From a virus, in IMG/VR virus record IMGVR_UViG_3300020435_000116, positions 59,979 through 123,978 of that record: DNA of 64,000 bases, one strand, 5' to 3'. The position numbers and the translations under genes were made by a program. Shown here piece after piece: positions 62,227-64,000 of this stretch (the stretch's first letter is position 1; each line of letters opens with the position of its first letter). The notes beneath the pieces were generated by a model. It had not been told where the DNA came from, made no database searches, and was given only the letters and a program-made list of their open reading frames with translations.

Positions 62227-63447
62227 TTAAACACCACCACCGTTGGAACCACCTTGGTTCCAACCTGTGTTCTGTGGTTGCGGGTTACCCCATCCAGCAT
62301 TCTGACCCTGATTCCAAGGTGAATTGTTATAAGCAACCTGGCGTTGTTTCTGCATTGCCGCAGCACGACCACTTGGTGGTGGTGCATACGCTGCATTACT
62401 CCATCCAGTGTTTGCTGGTTGGTAGCCGTTACCATGACCACGGTTTCCTGATATGGTATTCCATTCACGAGCACCGCCTGACTTAGCAGGAGCCGATGGC
62501 TTAGATTCCACTGGCTTAGGCGTTGATGCTGGTGCATTACCAGGCTTAGCCACGCTAGCTGTAGTATCTGGGGCTTTGTTTTCAACATCACCCTGATTAC
62601 CTTCTAGTGGTGGGATCTCATCACGCATGTCCGATAGACAACCCATTTCAGCTTCAAAGCTTACATCAATTAGCAAGTCATCCACATCTACTAGATGCTC
62701 TTTAAACATCTCAACACGCTGGTTAAGTTGTTTAGCGATGTTAAGGTAACTTAGCATTAGCGCATGGAAGAACGGTGCCGTTTTGTTATGCGTACCGTAG
62801 CTGTATGCGTTTTCGTTAACACCAGGTAGGATGTATTCAAATAACTGAGGAATAGAGGTAAAGTCACGTTTTCTCACCTTATGGCCAAACAACGTTCGCT
62901 CACTCTCATCAGACTTATCCAGTATTGGTAAGCTGGTAATACAAAGACGGGCGTACTTAGTACCGTTGAGTGTACCTGAGCGTTTTAGGTACATGTTAAT
63001 CAAACGGTGCTTACCATCAATGGTCACCGAACCTATCATCTTGCGATAAGCATCTACCATCTTACCATCTGCATCTTTAAGGTACGTCAGGTATTCAAGT
63101 TGTGCCGGTGAGAACTTCTCGTGCGTTTGCGTATTCGCCGCCATTGATAGCAGTTGAAACGCTAAACCATCTAATACACGAGTAGCACGCGTAAGTAGTA
63201 GCTCTTTAAGCTTCTTGATAATAGGTGACTCACCACGAGCCACGTTCTCACTAAGTGGATGAAATGCAATAGCGCTTGTCCAGTCCGTATCTTTCAATAC
63301 TTCTTTGGTTGGCAGCAATAGCGATTTCTCACCTACTGTACAGGGGATTGACTCCCCTGCTAACTTTTGATAGATACGTCCTTGCGCATCAGACTCAAGA
63401 CCCGCCGAGGTCAGTATGGTTTTATAAAGATTTATTAGGCGGCTCAT
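62227..63447 (-). CDS. Hypothetical protein with Gly/Asn/Trp-rich disordered tail
   Basis: A 406-residue protein. Residues 1-270 form a charged helical domain (VLDGLAFQLLSMAANTQ). Residues 280-406 are low-complexity Pro/Ala/Ser then Gly/Asn/Gln/Trp-rich with repeated NTGW/NAGW units and end GGSNGGGV. Tails of this kind occur in nucleic acid binding or phase-separating proteins; I do not recognise the folded part. It lies next to the non-virion polymerase genes, like phiKZ gene 70, but on the far side of a small rightward gene. Confidence 0.62.
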   Translation of the reverse strand: MSRLINLYKTILTSAGLESDAQGRIYQKLAGESIPCTVGEKSLLLPTKEVLKDTDWTSAIAFHPLSENVARGESPIIKKLKELLLTRATRVLDGLAFQLLSMAANTQTHEKFSPAQLEYLTYLKDADGKMVDAYRKMIGSVTIDGKHRLINMYLKRSGTLNGTKYARLCITSLPILDKSDESERTLFGHKVRKRDFTSIPQLFEYILPGVNENAYSYGTHNKTAPFFHALMLSYLNIAKQLNQRVEMFKEHLVDVDDLLIDVSFEAEMGCLSDMRDEIPPLEGNQGDVENKAPDTTASVAKPGNAPASTPKPVESKPSAPAKSGGAREWNTISGNRGHGNGYQPANTGWSNAAYAPPPSGRAAAMQKQRQVAYNNSPWNQGQNAGWGNPQPQNTGWNQGGSNGGGV

Positions 63448-63449
63448 GG

Positions 63450-64000
63450 TTATACTCCTTGATTGTCAAAGGGGGTTACTATAGGCGATTGACCATGGTC
63501 GTAGTGCATTGCTGCCGTGGCCTCTAGGTTGTTACTAATTGACATAATGTCATTAGCAACGTTATCTAGATCGGTACGTTGTGTGGTAAATACAGGTGTT
63601 GCTAATGCGTCGCAGAAGCTAGGCATCGTGAAACGCTCTGTATTGCCGTCTAACGTGATATCTATGGTTGTGTCTGCTACCACATCACAGCGCATGTGGA
63701 TGCCAAATGAGATGCGGTTACGGCGCGAAATATCCGATAGTATCTCAAACTTCAAACGGTCAATGAAACGTGTTACATATGGCTGTAAGTCAATACCTTC
63801 AGCAAAACTGTTAGCACCAGTTACGGCAACTGCGTAATCGCTATCTATTGTACTGTTAGTTGCTGTAAACTCTACACCTAATAGCATCAAATCTAGCATC
63901 AGCGCAGGTACTGAGTGACTTAGGATTGTAGCAATAAGTGTTTCATTGTTAGCACCGTTCCAGTGGTTTGAATCACGACCGTGACGCATTGGAGCACCAG
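63450..64000 (-). CDS. Hypothetical protein, C-terminal part (runs off the right edge)
   Basis: At least 183 codons, open to the window edge: residues GAP precede the first Met, and no ribosome binding site precedes it, so the true start is probably beyond 64000. It is two bases from the next gene and co-transcribed with it. It is beta-rich with no recognised motif. Confidence 0.6.
   Translation of the reverse strand, partial: GAPMRHGRDSNHWNGANNETLIATILSHSVPALMLDLMLLGVEFTATNSTIDSDYAVAVTGANSFAEGIDLQPYVTRFIDRLKFEILSDISRRNRISFGIHMRCDVVADTTIDITLDGNTERFTMPSFCDALATPVFTTQRTDLDNVANDIMSISNNLEATAAMHYDHGQSPIVTPFDNQGV

Noticed and set aside
1-64000. tRNA genes
   Set aside because: I looked for T-arm GTTCRA-type motifs with matching acceptor stems and saw none; GGTTCAACGACTA at about 59098-59110 is the intron P7 element. 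A covariance search would settle it.

Overview
The window looks like part of the genome of a jumbo phage of the phiKZ-like (nucleus-forming) type. The evidence is protein family content: parts of a split multisubunit RNA polymerase (a beta C-terminal part and two different beta-prime C-terminal parts), a phiKZ-style major capsid protein, five paralogous internal head-type proteins with candidate (S/A/G)-x-E maturation sites, a truncated family B DNA polymerase, T4 gp6-like baseplate wedge and gp26/gp51-like baseplate genes, phage nucleotide metabolism genes, and promoter-like sites close to the phiKZ early consensus. The host is not shown. A secreted endonuclease I of the Dns/EndA type suggests a gammaproteobacterium, perhaps Vibrio-related; this is weak inference. 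I saw no tRNA, rRNA, CRISPR array or insertion sequence.

Layout. 1-3200: the end of an upstream unit, capsid protein and a hypothetical gene, leftward. 3256-4818: DnaB-like helicase, rightward. 4865-18031: a long leftward accessory region of mostly small genes, including an HDOD protein, dCTP deaminase, thymidylate synthase, a NADAR-family protein and secreted endonuclease I. 18065-28723: leftward tail/baseplate-type genes and two internal head-type proteins. 28757-32680: rightward structural gene plus a gp6-like wedge gene. 32737-37145: leftward internal head-type genes with a membrane-linked zinc metalloprotease. 37212-39125: rightward exonuclease/N-terminal half of a family B polymerase. 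39190-47483: leftward hypotheticals, a cysteine peptidase, a small membrane protein plus a lipoprotein lytic transglycosylase, another internal head-type protein, a macrodomain protein and baseplate assembly genes with a likely frameshift. 47585-52459: rightward second RNA polymerase beta-prime part, SNF2-type helicase and small genes. 52518-61715: leftward SF2 helicase carrying an intein, RNA polymerase beta-prime, and a beta gene interrupted by a group I intron with a homing endonuclease. 61797-64000: one small rightward gene and two leftward genes, the last running off the edge.

Transcription units are bounded by clear hairpin terminators. Many of them share a tail reading TTATGCCGTC just after the stem, and one 48-base bidirectional terminator occurs twice, identically, at two convergent junctions. 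A recurring site, ACCTAYATTACTA, lies just upstream of several leftward units and is close to the TATATTAC core of phiKZ early promoters.

The most notable content is: (1) a class 3 intein, lacking a Cys/Ser/Ala first residue, with a LAGLIDADG endonuclease, inserted in the Walker A motif of a helicase; (2) a group I intron with a Vsr-like, zinc-ribbon homing endonuclease inserted in the catalytic lysine motif of RNA polymerase beta; (3) a NADAR protein and a DarG-like macrodomain in one phage, which together could reverse both guanine and thymine ADP-ribosylation by DarT-type defences; (4) five internal head-type paralogs whose shared helical domain begins immediately after an x-x-Glu candidate protease site.
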